Shown here: positions 34,134-42,894 of the stretch, one piece after another | How the letters are laid out: every line of letters begins with the position of its first letter | Numbering within the stretch: position 1 is the stretch's first letter | NCBI GenBank assembly: GCA_014193115.1 | Contig: BJHQ01000013.1 | Coordinates: forward strand, 62,001-126,000 | DNA: 64,000 nt | Reading direction: 5' to 3' | From: Planctomycetota bacterium | GTDB lineage: Bacteria; Planctomycetota; UBA11346 | Notes under the pieces: model-generated | Told to the model about the DNA's origin: nothing | Databases searched by the model: none | The model's input: the letters and a program-made list of their open reading frames with translations, nothing else | Made by a program: the position numbers and the translations under genes

Positions 34134-36473
34134 ATGCTACGATCCATCGCCACCTGTCTCGTCGTCATGGCCTGCCTCTCGGTGGCCGGCGCCTACGAGG
34201 CGTTGCCTCCACGATACATCGTCGTCGATCTGACCTGGAAAGAGGCAGCCACCGGGAATTCACGGACTGAGCGCGGCCAGCTCTGGTTCCGCGACTTTCC
34301 GACACTGAACGCCGCGGGGAAAATCGAGGGTTTCGGCCGCCCTGGCCACCTTGAGGGCATCCGCTGGTTCGTGCCCAAGGATCCCGGCACGTTCAACCTC
34401 ACCCGGGTCGGCAAGACCGGCGAAGGCCGGGTTTTCATCCTCCACGACTGCCACGGCGACCGCGAGGTCAATTTCGCCTTCGCCGGGATCGATGTGCTCC
34501 GCACCGATTCCGGGTCCCTCGACAAGCTGCTGGCGAAGAAAGGCGACGAACTCGAGGACCAGCGACCAGCCGCCGGGCAGAAGGGCGCCACCAGCAGCAA
34601 GGGGAAACCGGCCGAGAAGGATATTTCCGGCTTCGCCAACGACCTTGGCTTGACCGAAGATGATCCGGCTGCCACCGCGGTGACCGCGGTGACCGCGAGC
34701 GAGGATCTGGGCAAGAACTCGGTCCGCGGCACTGCCACCGTCACCTTGAATGTACCGGTCCGCTTCGCCACCGCCAAGGACATCGGCACCAACCACATCA
34801 AGACCGAGGAACTGGAAAAGGTCGTCTTCTTCGAGGCCAGCGATGACCTCAAGCGCGAGACCTATGGCGGGCGCTATCTGCAATACACCACGCGGGCGGT
34901 CGGCGATCAGGGCCGGGTGCAGGTCGCCGCCGCGACGTTCTTTGGCGGAGCCGCCGGTGACGAGCGTTTCGACTACGCGACTTTCCTGCCTGACCACAGC
35001 ATCGTGGCGATCGGCGCCTTCGACGATCTCGGTTTCACCACGGCGCCGATCACCGTCCTCGGCAGCGATCCTCCGGCGGATGCCTATCCCGTTGCCACGG
35101 TCCAGAACAAAGGCAAGTCGGTCACGGTGCGGCCGCGCAAGACCGCGGTGCTGGTCCATTTCGCACCCGACCTGAAAACGATCAAACGGATCGTCCGCCT
35201 GCCCTGGGGTTCCGGTTTGCCGGTGAACCTGGCCATGTCCAAGGATGGCGCCCTGGCCCTGTCGATTTCCAATGGCCCGCATCTTGATGCGTTCGCGTCG
35301 GGTTTGAAAGTCGTTACCGCCCCAGCGGACAAAGCCACCCCGCCGAAGGGAAAAACCCTGCCCGGAGACGGCCTGGTGCTGCGGCTGGCTCCTGACCTGG
35401 GCAAAGTCACCTGGGCCGTGCGGATTCCCAACGGCGCGGCGAATGTCTGCCAGATGCCCGACGGCCGCCTGATGATGCGCGCAGGAAACAACCTGTGGTA
35501 TGCCAGCGTCGATGGCGTGCCCGAAATCGGCGCCCAGCTCGAATACGCCCGCGGCGGGATGTGGGGCGACCCGAGCACCGGCGCGGTGTATTTCGGCGGC
35601 AGCTACCGTTCGGGAACCGGCTTGGAGCCGTATGTCTGTCCGTACCTGGTGAAGGTCGGTCCCGATGGGAAGCTTGCCTGGACCGCCTACAGCTGGTCCG
35701 GACCGATCGTTGGAACCGAGCAATTCCGCCTGGTTTCGGACTCGTCGATCACCAACGTCTGCCCGGGCGACGACGGCAACATCTCGGTGGTCGGCTGGTC
35801 GGACGGCGGCAATACCGTCCTGATGCGTCAGCCCTATGACCTGCGAAAACCGGTGCCCGGCGGCGAAGGCTTCTGCGGCAGCACCTGGGGTGCCACCGGC
35901 GGTCTCACCGTGCGCATCGCCAACTTGATCCGGATCGACGGCAAGACCATGGAGGCGCTCAGCGCGACCCGCTACATCTCGTATTTTCCGACGTGCGATG
36001 TGCCGTGCCTGCTCAATATCTACGGTACGCACTATCTTGGCACCGGCGAGACCGCGGTGGTCGGCGGGTCGTGGGTCGGTTATGTCGAATCCCATGATGC
36101 CTGGATCAAGTCGTGGTGGATCGAATACCAGACCAATGAATTCGCCCTGGCCAAAGGCGGTCCGTTCTTCACCTTGTTCACCCCGGATTTGAAGAACGTA
36201 CGCATGGCGACACGCATTCCCGGCGCCGCCGGCATCAAGGTCACCGGACAGGGCACCAAGCTGCTGATCTACGGCGGAGCCACGGATCTCGGTCCCAACG
36301 ATGTCGATCGGATGTGGGCGAGAAAACATCCGACGATCACCAAGGATGCTGTGCAGCCGAAGAACGGCGGCGGCGTCGATGGCTACCTCATCCTGGTCGA
36401 TACCCAGGGTCAACCCAATCCGCCGGTCATCCCAGAGCGGACCTGGGGTGTTCAGCCGAAGAAGGATAAATGA
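34134..36473 (+). CDS. Large secreted beta-propeller-like protein, cassette 2
   Basis: The 779-residue protein has a signal peptide (about 1-20). Its C-terminal two thirds are related to the cassette-1 protein, sharing the G-W-S-D-G-G-N-x-V-L block and the following P-Y-D-L-R. An extra N-terminal domain (about 20-260) with a charged linker is not in cassette 1. Several cysteines in the C-terminal part (F-P-T-C-D-V-P-C) suggest disulfides outside the cytoplasm. The stop overlaps the next start by four bases (ATGA), which indicates coupling. Function unknown. Confidence 0.7.
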   Translation: MLRSIATCLVVMACLSVAGAYEALPPRYIVVDLTWKEAATGNSRTERGQLWFRDFPTLNAAGKIEGFGRPGHLEGIRWFVPKDPGTFNLTRVGKTGEGRVFILHDCHGDREVNFAFAGIDVLRTDSGSLDKLLAKKGDELEDQRPAAGQKGATSSKGKPAEKDISGFANDLGLTEDDPAATAVTAVTASEDLGKNSVRGTATVTLNVPVRFATAKDIGTNHIKTEELEKVVFFEASDDLKRETYGGRYLQYTTRAVGDQGRVQVAAATFFGGAAGDERFDYATFLPDHSIVAIGAFDDLGFTTAPITVLGSDPPADAYPVATVQNKGKSVTVRPRKTAVLVHFAPDLKTIKRIVRLPWGSGLPVNLAMSKDGALALSISNGPHLDAFASGLKVVTAPADKATPPKGKTLPGDGLVLRLAPDLGKVTWAVRIPNGAANVCQMPDGRLMMRAGNNLWYASVDGVPEIGAQLEYARGGMWGDPSTGAVYFGGSYRSGTGLEPYVCPYLVKVGPDGKLAWTAYSWSGPIVGTEQFRLVSDSSITNVCPGDDGNISVVGWSDGGNTVLMRQPYDLRKPVPGGEGFCGSTWGATGGLTVRIANLIRIDGKTMEALSATRYISYFPTCDVPCLLNIYGTHYLGTGETAVVGGSWVGYVESHDAWIKSWWIEYQTNEFALAKGGPFFTLFTPDLKNVRMATRIPGAAGIKVTGQGTKLLIYGGATDLGPNDVDRMWARKHPTITKDAVQPKNGGGVDGYLILVDTQGQPNPPVIPERTWGVQPKKDK

Positions 36474-37306
36474 CCATGCGTTCCCTTCACGTAGTGCTGC
36501 TTGCTCTGTGCATCGTCACGGCCCCGGCCGGCGAAGCGAAGAAGAAGAGCGATGAAGTCATGACCAAGCTGTTGACCGCCATCACCGGTACGTTCGACAT
36601 GTCGCGCAATCCTCGGGCGTGGGCGACGGAGATGATCATCGACCGAAAGGGCGCGAAGTATCCCAGCTTCTGGGTCGGCGGGGGCGCTGGCGGGGTCATC
36701 GTCTTCAACCATAACTTCGACGATCTGACGGTGCAGTCGGCTCCGACCGCCACTGGCGATTTCACCCTGTCGTTGGTCCACATCGCCTACAAATATGGCA
36801 TGGACGACATCCTGCCGGGCGGAGGCTGGATGCCGATCTTGCGTGAGCAGGCAGTCGCGGCCAAGGACGAAAAGCAGGCTCCTCCACCGGCTAAGGACGC
36901 CAAACCGGTGAAGAAGAAGATACCTGATCGCGGAGTGATGTTCACTTTCACCAAATTTGAAAAATTCGTCTTCCGCGACGTACGGGACGGTTCCCACATG
37001 TGCAAAGATTCCAATCCGCCGGGAGCGGTGGGACGGCTGATCTCAGTGGACACGGAATGCTCAGGCACGATCCATATCGGCAATTACACGACTCCCTTCG
37101 CCGGAACCGCCGTGTTGACCTTCCTCGATACGGTCCCGTATTTCAAGATCGTGGCGACCATCCCGATTCCCGGCGACAAGCTCGGCCTGACCGGGGCCGA
37201 CGCCGCTGAGCCGTTGATCGCGACGCTTCAGACCGTGTCCGCCGCCAGTGTGAAAAATGCAGCGCCGGACGCAGGTGGTGATCCAGGTCTGGATCTCAAG
37301 GAATAG
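36470..37306 (+). CDS. Small secreted protein, partner in cassette 2
   Basis: The 278-residue product has a signal peptide (about 1-20), a lysine-rich start, and a beta-rich body with H-I-G-N-Y-T-T-P-F-A-G-T-A-V-L-T-F near 200-215. A lysine/proline linker lies near 140-155. Start ATG 36470 overlaps the previous stop; ATG 36476 is equally possible. It is the counterpart of the cassette-1 partner but the two are only weakly alike. Function unknown. Confidence 0.6.
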   Translation: MTMRSLHVVLLALCIVTAPAGEAKKKSDEVMTKLLTAITGTFDMSRNPRAWATEMIIDRKGAKYPSFWVGGGAGGVIVFNHNFDDLTVQSAPTATGDFTLSLVHIAYKYGMDDILPGGGWMPILREQAVAAKDEKQAPPPAKDAKPVKKKIPDRGVMFTFTKFEKFVFRDVRDGSHMCKDSNPPGAVGRLISVDTECSGTIHIGNYTTPFAGTAVLTFLDTVPYFKIVATIPIPGDKLGLTGADAAEPLIATLQTVSAASVKNAAPDAGGDPGLDLKE

Positions 37307-37322
37307 CGCAGCTTAAAGTTAC

Positions 37323-38669
37323 TTATTGGTCCGCAGCGAGGCGCCTGACGGTGAGTCGGCTGATCCCCAGCGCATCGCTGGTGACCATGATCCCCAGCCC
37401 GTCGCCTCTCATGACATCGCTGCCGAGCGGCTGCGGTTTGGCATGGTGGTGGACGAGCACGGTCTGCGCGGTGTGCAGCGCTGCGCCTTGCGGCGAAGTC
37501 CCGGATCGCCGGACGGTGATCTCGATCCGTTCGGGAACACCGAGGAAGGCAGGGCGCGCCGCAGCGCCTGTTTGCGAATCCATCTCGGCGACCAGGCCGT
37601 AGCCGAAAAACCGGGCCGGGATCGTAGCCAGATGCAGGGTCATCCGCAGCGGGTGCTTGGCATCATTGGTGAGGATTTCCGGCGGCAGGGTGACGATCAG
37701 ACCGTGCTTGCGGTCCAAGGCGACGCGCAGCAGTCCGCCTTCGAGCGTGCCCGTTGGCAGGTCGAGCACTGGTGCATCGCGTTTGCCTGGGGTCATCGGT
37801 TCACCGATATCCATCACCCGGGCAGCTGCGCGGATCGCTGCTGGATTCCAGTCGAGCAGCAGCTCTGGCTCGGCCGCAGGGGCAGCCGGTGCGGTGGATC
37901 CGATTGCGAACTGACCAGCGGCGATGCAGGCAACAGACGCCACCAGGAACAAACTTGCCAGCGCCAGGATCGTTGGCGCAGTGACGGTGGTCATCGCCAG
38001 GTCGGTCGCCGCATCTGATGGAGGCGTGTCGCTGGCGTCCTTCGACCAGGCCGGCGCCAAGGCCCACAACAGGATGGCCAGGGCCGCTGGTTCGCGACCG
38101 AGTCGCCGTCCCAATCGACGCAGGGCGCGATGGACCTGGAGCCGGGCATTGGCAGCGGTGCCACCGATTTCGCGGGCGATGTCGATATAGCTGAGTCCCT
38201 GGGTGAAGCGCAGGTGGAGCAGGCGCCTCGTGGTCGACTCCAGTTCATCGAGCGCTGAGCGCATTGCCGCGACCGCCAGCTCGGGCAGGGGCGTGTTCAT
38301 ACGCATGGGCGTGGCCAGGCGCTTCGGCGGCGGCAGGCGGCGGTGGCGGGCAGCCCGTTCGGCGTGATCGGCCGCGACCCGCCGCACAATGGTCAGGACC
38401 CATCCGACCACCGATAAATCCTTGGCGCGATCATCGATTCCCTGGGGGAAGGCGAAATCGCTGATGCGTTGCAGCACCTGCACCCAGGCATCCTGGACGG
38501 CATCTTCGGCGACGGCTTGATCCCCAGTCACCAGTCGGGCGGCGCGGCGGGCCGGGCCGTCCAGCGCGCCGACCAAGGCATTCCATGCGTCATCATCCTG
38601 GCCGGCCTGGATGCGTTGCACCAGGGGATGCAAGCTGACGAGGGTGACTTCGGCGACGGACATGCCCAT
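37323..38669 (-). CDS. ECF-type sigma factor fused to a membrane-anchored C-terminal domain
   Basis: The 448-residue protein begins with sigma region 2 (about 15-85, with D-A-V-Q-D-A-W-V-Q-V-L) and region 4 (about 130-190, with L-R-F-T-Q-G-L-S-Y-I-D-I-A-R-E-I-G-G-T). Instead of ending there, like a usual 190-residue ECF factor, it continues through a linker, one membrane helix (about 230-255) and a 190-residue soluble domain. That domain should lie outside the cytoplasm and could take the place of a separate anti-sigma factor. Two ATGs (38669 and 38663) are possible. It ends convergent with cassette 2. Confidence 0.8.
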   Translation of the reverse strand: MGMSVAEVTLVSLHPLVQRIQAGQDDDAWNALVGALDGPARRAARLVTGDQAVAEDAVQDAWVQVLQRISDFAFPQGIDDRAKDLSVVGWVLTIVRRVAADHAERAARHRRLPPPKRLATPMRMNTPLPELAVAAMRSALDELESTTRRLLHLRFTQGLSYIDIAREIGGTAANARLQVHRALRRLGRRLGREPAALAILLWALAPAWSKDASDTPPSDAATDLAMTTVTAPTILALASLFLVASVACIAAGQFAIGSTAPAAPAAEPELLLDWNPAAIRAAARVMDIGEPMTPGKRDAPVLDLPTGTLEGGLLRVALDRKHGLIVTLPPEILTNDAKHPLRMTLHLATIPARFFGYGLVAEMDSQTGAAARPAFLGVPERIEITVRRSGTSPQGAALHTAQTVLVHHHAKPQPLGSDVMRGDGLGIMVTSDALGISRLTVRRLAADQ

Positions 38670-38894
38670 AGCCTCTGCCACTCTTGCTCTCCAAGCCAAC
38701 AGCTGCCTGCGTCGCATCCCTTGGGAATGTCACCCGGTCGCTGGCTTCTGGCCCTTACCAGCTTGTCTCGGAACAGCCGAGGCAGGTACGGTCATACCGA
38801 TTGTTTCACACACGGGCAGTCTTGGTTCTTGTCGATCCGGAAACATTCCTGCTCTCCGTCCGATCCATTGTCGAACCTCAACCCGCAGGGTGCC

Positions 38895-40145
38895 ATGCTC
38901 CACTCCTTTCGTCTGCTCCTCGTTTGCCTGACCTTCCACGTCATCGGCGCTGCCGACCTGTTGATTCCGCCGCAGATCATCAAGCCACCTTTCCCTTGGA
39001 ATCCCGCGACTGCGGGGCAGTCGCGGACGGTCTATGTCCAGGCCCTTGGCGATGCGCTGACCTATCGCTGGCAACGATGTGATCCGCTGACCGGACAGTG
39101 GTCAGCGATCGCCGGCGCCACCATGAACATGTATTCCATACCGCCGCTCCAAGCCAGTCAGCATGGCGTGAAGTATCGTTGCGTCGTCGCCAACGGCTTG
39201 GGCGAGGTCGCGAGCACGCCGGCGCTGTTCTCGGTCAGCAACAGCCGAGGGCTCACCCCACCGCTCATCACCTGGCAATCGCCGCCTCCAACCGTGATTC
39301 CACCAGCCACCGCCCAGTTCGCCGTGGCCGTGGGATATGGCTCCAACCCGCTGTCTTTTCGCTGGCAGTCGGCGCCGGTGGGTGGCCGTTTCAGCGATGT
39401 TCCTGGTGCAACCGATCCACTCCTGTCAGTGACGGTCCCGGACCTGGCGATGAACGGTCGCCAGTATCGCTGCGTGGTCGCAAACAGTGCTGGTTCGGCG
39501 ATCTCAGCGCCAACCACCTTGACCGTGTCAGCGAATGGCCCTGCGATCTCGGGACCGGTGCTGCCCACGACGGCGACCTTCCCGCCGGTGTTCGTCAATA
39601 CCTGGCCTGCGTTCATGTCGAACTCCGTTGGCCAGCTATCGATTTTGGCGGCCGATGCCTTGGCGGTTCCGGCGCCGACCTTTCGCTGGCAATTGCGCCG
39701 GCCGGGAACGACCACCTGGATCGACCTTCCCAATGAAACCAGGAAATCCCTGGTCGGCCAACCGCTGACCAGCGCCGATCACGGCAGCGCCTGGCGCTGC
39801 ATCGCCACCAATCCCTTGGGCAGCGTGACCACGGTACCGATGATGATCGCGGTCAACGATGGCGGCGGATATAAACCGCTGGTGCTCACCCAGCCGGTCG
39901 GGCGCACAACCTCGGTCGATTCAACCGTGCAATTCATCGCCTCAGCAGTGGGCTGGCCGGCCGCCCAGCACCGTTGGCAGCTTGCCGCGCCGGGTAGCAA
40001 TGCATTCACCGATCTTCCCGGAGCCACCGCGCAGACCCTCAGCCTGGTCGCCAGCGCCGACCGCAATGGCGCACGGGTGCGCTGCGTGTTCTCGAACGCC
40101 AAGGGATCCACGATCAGCGAACCGGCGACGCTGACGATCAGGTGA
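38895..40145 (+). CDS. Secreted protein with tandem Ig-like repeats
   Basis: The 416-residue product has a signal peptide (about 1-19) and four repeats of about 90-100 residues. Each contains F-R-W-Q or Y-R-W-Q followed by a Y-R-C-V-V-A-N-x-x-G motif, which is the Ig-like pattern of paired tryptophan and cysteine. Such repeats act as binding or spacer modules on surface proteins. No catalytic domain is fused. The stop is two bases from the convergent rlmH stop. Confidence 0.78.
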   Translation: MLHSFRLLLVCLTFHVIGAADLLIPPQIIKPPFPWNPATAGQSRTVYVQALGDALTYRWQRCDPLTGQWSAIAGATMNMYSIPPLQASQHGVKYRCVVANGLGEVASTPALFSVSNSRGLTPPLITWQSPPPTVIPPATAQFAVAVGYGSNPLSFRWQSAPVGGRFSDVPGATDPLLSVTVPDLAMNGRQYRCVVANSAGSAISAPTTLTVSANGPAISGPVLPTTATFPPVFVNTWPAFMSNSVGQLSILAADALAVPAPTFRWQLRRPGTTTWIDLPNETRKSLVGQPLTSADHGSAWRCIATNPLGSVTTVPMMIAVNDGGGYKPLVLTQPVGRTTSVDSTVQFIASAVGWPAAQHRWQLAAPGSNAFTDLPGATAQTLSLVASADRNGARVRCVFSNAKGSTISEPATLTIR

Positions 40146-40147
40146 CC

Positions 40148-40570
40148 TCAGGCATGGTGGTAGCCGGTCCCGGCCCGGATGGTGGCGGCGCGGTAGAGTT
40201 GCTCCGCCACCACCAGATGGGCCAGGGCGTGGGGCAGGGTCAGGCGGCCGAGGGACCAGCGGGCGTCGGCGCTGGCCAGAGTTGGGCCGTGGTGGCCATC
40301 GGCATCGCCAACGCAGAACGCCACCGCCCCGTGACGCATGGTCCATTCCGCCAGGCGCGCGGCCAATTCGGTGGATGAGTACTGTTCGCCGCGCTCGTCC
40401 AGCGCCACCCGCCAGCGCGCGGCCTTCGGCCACACCGGGGCGTCGCCCTTGGCCGCGGCCTCGACCACGGTCAAGGTGCCAAAACGGCTGAAGCGCTTCA
40501 CATATTCATCGCGCAGGGCGATGATCTCACGATCGCGCAGATGACCGGTTTGCAGCAGGATGCAGCGCAT
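40148..40570 (-). CDS. rlmH: 23S rRNA pseudouridine-1915 N3-methyltransferase
   Basis: The 140-residue protein is a SPOUT methyltransferase of typical length. It has the SAM-binding V-G-D-A-D-G-H-H-G-P (near 89-98; the usual form is G-G-A-D-G) and the C-terminal L-T-L-P-H-A-L-A-H-L-V-V-A-E-Q-L-Y-R-A, ending in Y-H-H-A. It methylates a pseudouridine in helix 69 of the large ribosomal subunit. The start ATG 40570 is fixed by the family N-terminus. It lies 34 bases downstream of a secreted-protein gene on the same strand. Confidence 0.93.
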   Translation of the reverse strand: MRCILLQTGHLRDREIIALRDEYVKRFSRFGTLTVVEAAAKGDAPVWPKAARWRVALDERGEQYSSTELAARLAEWTMRHGAVAFCVGDADGHHGPTLASADARWSLGRLTLPHALAHLVVAEQLYRAATIRAGTGYHHA

Positions 40571-40604
40571 GTGACGTGGTTCAGACTCGCGGCAGGACGG
40601 CGCC

Positions 40605-41849
40605 TCAGCGCGGTCCGGGCTCTGTCGTCGGCAGAGGCGGCAGAACCTTGTCCTTGAGCTTGTAAGTATTGTGCAGGTCGAGCCAGGCGGCGGCCAGATT
40701 GCGGTCGGCGATCCACATGAAGTCCTTCCAACGTTCGCGGGGAACGGCGCTGGCCGGACGGATAAGTTCACCGACGGGGATGATGCCCTGCTGCGGATCG
40801 TAGACCGGGGTGGCTTCCTCAGGCCAGGGAATTTTCAGGTGCTCGCCTTTATCGTTGGTGCGGAAGGCGAACCATTTCAGTCCCAGCAGCTCTTCGGGTG
40901 CACGGGGATGGATGAGCCAGCCGCTGGCCGGGTCGACGGCTCGCAGGGTGGGCGGCGCGCCCTGGGGGTACTGGTCCGGAGCCAGCCGCAGTTTCACGGA
41001 GGTGTCAATGAATTGGGCCAGGTAGTCCCACACCCGTTGGCAGCGGGCCAGCTTCGGCACGCCAGGCATCCTTTGCGGCATGGCATGCTGAAACGTTGGA
41101 TACAGGTAATAATCAGGATAGTAGCCGTGATCGACCCCGAAGATCACCGCCTGGTGGCAGAGCCACCGGGTGTTGGCGTGGTAGTTCAGCAGATCCGGCC
41201 GCACACTACGGTACCAGGTGCCGTCCCACTCGCTCAGGCCGTTGACCGAGCAGTGCAGGATCGAGGCGTCGGTGGCCTTGGACCAGGCCGCCATGGGCCA
41301 GGGCGGGACTTCACCATGATAGGTGATGGTGCACACCACCCGCTCCGGGAACTTCCACGCGGTGCGGTACGGGAAACGACCGCGCGAGGATTTTCCCACG
41401 GGGATCCACGGTGCCCAGCGGAAGTCATCGATCCCGGTGGCCTTGGCGGCGAGGTCCAGGGTGGCGGCGAAGGCCGGTTCAGCGAGGGGCGGATCCTGGT
41501 CGACGAACTCGATCACCTTGCCGCTGAACTGGGCGAGATAGAGGATGCCGATGCCCTGGCGCTGGGCGACTTCGCGGATGGCGGGGTGCTCGGCCATTCG
41601 GAAGAGATCCGAGTTGTTGGGCACGAGCATCACTGCCCGCAGGCGGGTGGCCTGGGCAGGCGACCAATACCACAGGTGTGGCTCCCCCGCCGGCGGCGGC
41701 TTCTTCTCGCCCCACGAGGCCACCAGCTCATCGCTGTAACGCAGGTTCCCAGTCCACAGCGCGGGATCCGGCTGTGGATCGCCAGCGGTCAGGAAGCCCA
41801 GGGCGGCGGCCGCGGTCAGGATCCCGGCGGTCAGGTGCGGAAGGTGCAT
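40605..41849 (-). CDS. Secreted protein of unknown function
   Basis: The 414-residue product has a signal peptide (about 1-23). The body is rich in tryptophan and tyrosine, with phrases such as Y-W-S-P-A-Q-A-T-R-L-R-A and N-R-L-A-A-A-W-L. An alpha/beta-hydrolase-like strand is possible around A-V-M-L-V-P-N-N, but I cannot see a catalytic triad with confidence. It is probably a periplasmic enzyme or binding protein. It is first in a two-gene unit with rlmH. Confidence 0.6.
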   Translation of the reverse strand: MHLPHLTAGILTAAAALGFLTAGDPQPDPALWTGNLRYSDELVASWGEKKPPPAGEPHLWYWSPAQATRLRAVMLVPNNSDLFRMAEHPAIREVAQRQGIGILYLAQFSGKVIEFVDQDPPLAEPAFAATLDLAAKATGIDDFRWAPWIPVGKSSRGRFPYRTAWKFPERVVCTITYHGEVPPWPMAAWSKATDASILHCSVNGLSEWDGTWYRSVRPDLLNYHANTRWLCHQAVIFGVDHGYYPDYYLYPTFQHAMPQRMPGVPKLARCQRVWDYLAQFIDTSVKLRLAPDQYPQGAPPTLRAVDPASGWLIHPRAPEELLGLKWFAFRTNDKGEHLKIPWPEEATPVYDPQQGIIPVGELIRPASAVPRERWKDFMWIADRNLAAAWLDLHNTYKLKDKVLPPLPTTEPGPR

Positions 41850-41921
41850 GGGCGATTTCCTAACGGTGCCAGACGCCCGCGCTACGGCCCGATCAGAAAA
41901 TCTGGCCTGCGCCGACGTTTC

Positions 41922-41943
41922 GGAGCGGCGATGCCCTCATCGC
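41922..41943. repeat. REP-like hairpin, variant stem
   Basis: GGAGCG leads into the hairpin GCGATG-CCCT-CATCGC (41928-41943). The left flank is the same GGAGCG as in the hairpins at 276 and 11257 but the stem sequence differs, so the pairing, not the sequence, is what is kept. Confidence 0.5.
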
Positions 41944-42151
41944 CGGCGCGACGCAGGTTCCGATGGAAGCCTGGTCAAACCGTGGCCGCTGGTTTGGGCG
42001 TAAGGAGGGAAATCCTGCGCGAGCCCTTATGCGCGTGGCGCGGAATTCCGCGATTGATTGATTTGCAATTCTGTACGCGTGGTATCACTGGAATTCTCCG
42101 AAAAATTACTGAAAAAATGGTCGAAATCTCAACCTGTTGTCCGCCGCAAAG

Positions 42152-42185
42152 CCAGCGCAGGAGTCCAGCGCAAAGCCTGCGCTGG
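42152..42185. promoter_or_regulatory. Perfect 10-bp inverted repeat upstream of queD
   Basis: CCAGCGCAGG and CCTGCGCTGG are separated by 14 bases. The site ends 102 bases before queD. It may be a regulator site or an RNA hairpin in the leader. Confidence 0.45.
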
Positions 42186-42287
42186 TTCCATGGCCATCGC
42201 CATCAGTCTGGACCAGACCCTAAGCGGAGATGTTGGACCACCGGTCGGCCGCGCTGGCCCGTTTCCCAAGCCGCGGCATGCTCGGGC

Positions 42288-42710
42288 ATGCATCTGCTCA
42301 CCCGCCGGTTCTCGTTCAGCTCCAGCCATCGCCTGCAATCGATCGCGATGGACGCCAACGGCAACACCTGCGCCTATGGCCTGTGCGAGAATATCCACGG
42401 CCACAACTACCGGTTGGAAGTGACCGTCTCTGGCGCGGTCGATCCGGCCACCGGGTTCTTCTGCAATGTCATGGATTTGTCGGCCATCGTCCGTGAAACG
42501 GTGGTCGATCCCTGCGACCATCGCTATCTGAACGATCTGCCGATGTTCCAAGGCGTCGTGACGACCATGGAGAACCTCGCCAGCCGGATCTGGCAGGTCA
42601 TCGAAGAACCGTTGTCGGCCCGCGGGATGCGTCTGGTCGAGGTGCTGGTGGGCGAGACCGACGAACACTGGGTGCGCCTGCGCCGGCCGCCTGCTGCTGA
42701 TGGGCTGTGA
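42288..42710 (+). CDS. queD: 6-carboxytetrahydropterin synthase
   Basis: The 140-residue enzyme has the zinc histidines H14 (S-S-H-R-L), H37 and H39 (H-G-H-N-Y), with the catalytic cysteine C33 four residues before H37, as in QueD. D-H-R-Y-L-N-D and the final G-E-T fit the family. QueD makes the deazapurine precursor for queuosine; the PTPS fold also serves other pterin pathways, but the cysteine spacing favours QueD. No other queuosine gene is near. The start codon lies inside a hairpin (GCATGC-TCGG-GCATGC, 42276-42291) and has no clear ribosome site. Confidence 0.9.
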   Translation: MHLLTRRFSFSSSHRLQSIAMDANGNTCAYGLCENIHGHNYRLEVTVSGAVDPATGFFCNVMDLSAIVRETVVDPCDHRYLNDLPMFQGVVTTMENLASRIWQVIEEPLSARGMRLVEVLVGETDEHWVRLRRPPAADGL

Positions 42711-42740
42711 CATCGAACCGACTGTCCAGTGCAGCCCGAT

Positions 42741-42759
42741 GCCTGATCCTCAATCAGGC
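42741..42759 (+). terminator. Stem-loop after queD
   Basis: GCCTGAT-CCTCA-ATCAGGC forms a perfect 7-bp stem 30 bases after the queD stop. No T run follows, so it is a weak or factor-assisted terminator at best. Confidence 0.45.
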
Positions 42760-42787
42760 AGATGAACCGCCATGGCGCCAAAAAGCC

Positions 42788-42868
42788 AAGGAAAAACGGA
42801 GGATATTTTGCGCTGTCCGGTAGGCCCAGCCGGGTGCGGGTGGATCTTCTCCACCGCTTGGCGCTTTA
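42788..42868 (+). repeat. Dispersed repeat, copy A
   Basis: About 80 bases share blocks, in order, with the minus strand at 49770-49863: GGAAAAAC, CCGGGTGCGGGTGGATC and TTCTCC. The sequence between the blocks is looser. It also adjoins GGCGCCAAAAAGCC, similar to a word before cysA at 8338. Confidence 0.65.
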
Positions 42869-42894
42869 GGTGGCACCCAACCGCGTTTTCGGGA

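Larger units (their letters stand above)
41850..42287. other. Divergent gap before queD with several inverted repeats
   Basis: The 438-bp gap contains a hairpin of the REP-like family (41922-41943), an AT-rich stretch (about 42056-42125) likely to hold a promoter, a perfect 10-bp inverted repeat (42152-42185), and a GCATGC hairpin across the queD start. No preQ1-riboswitch-like sequence and no gene were seen. Confidence 0.5.

Noticed and set aside
40671-42287. A 539-codon plus-strand extension upstream of queD
   Set aside because: It lies antisense to the secreted-protein gene at 40605-41849 and crosses the intergenic gap; queD family sequence begins only at 42288.
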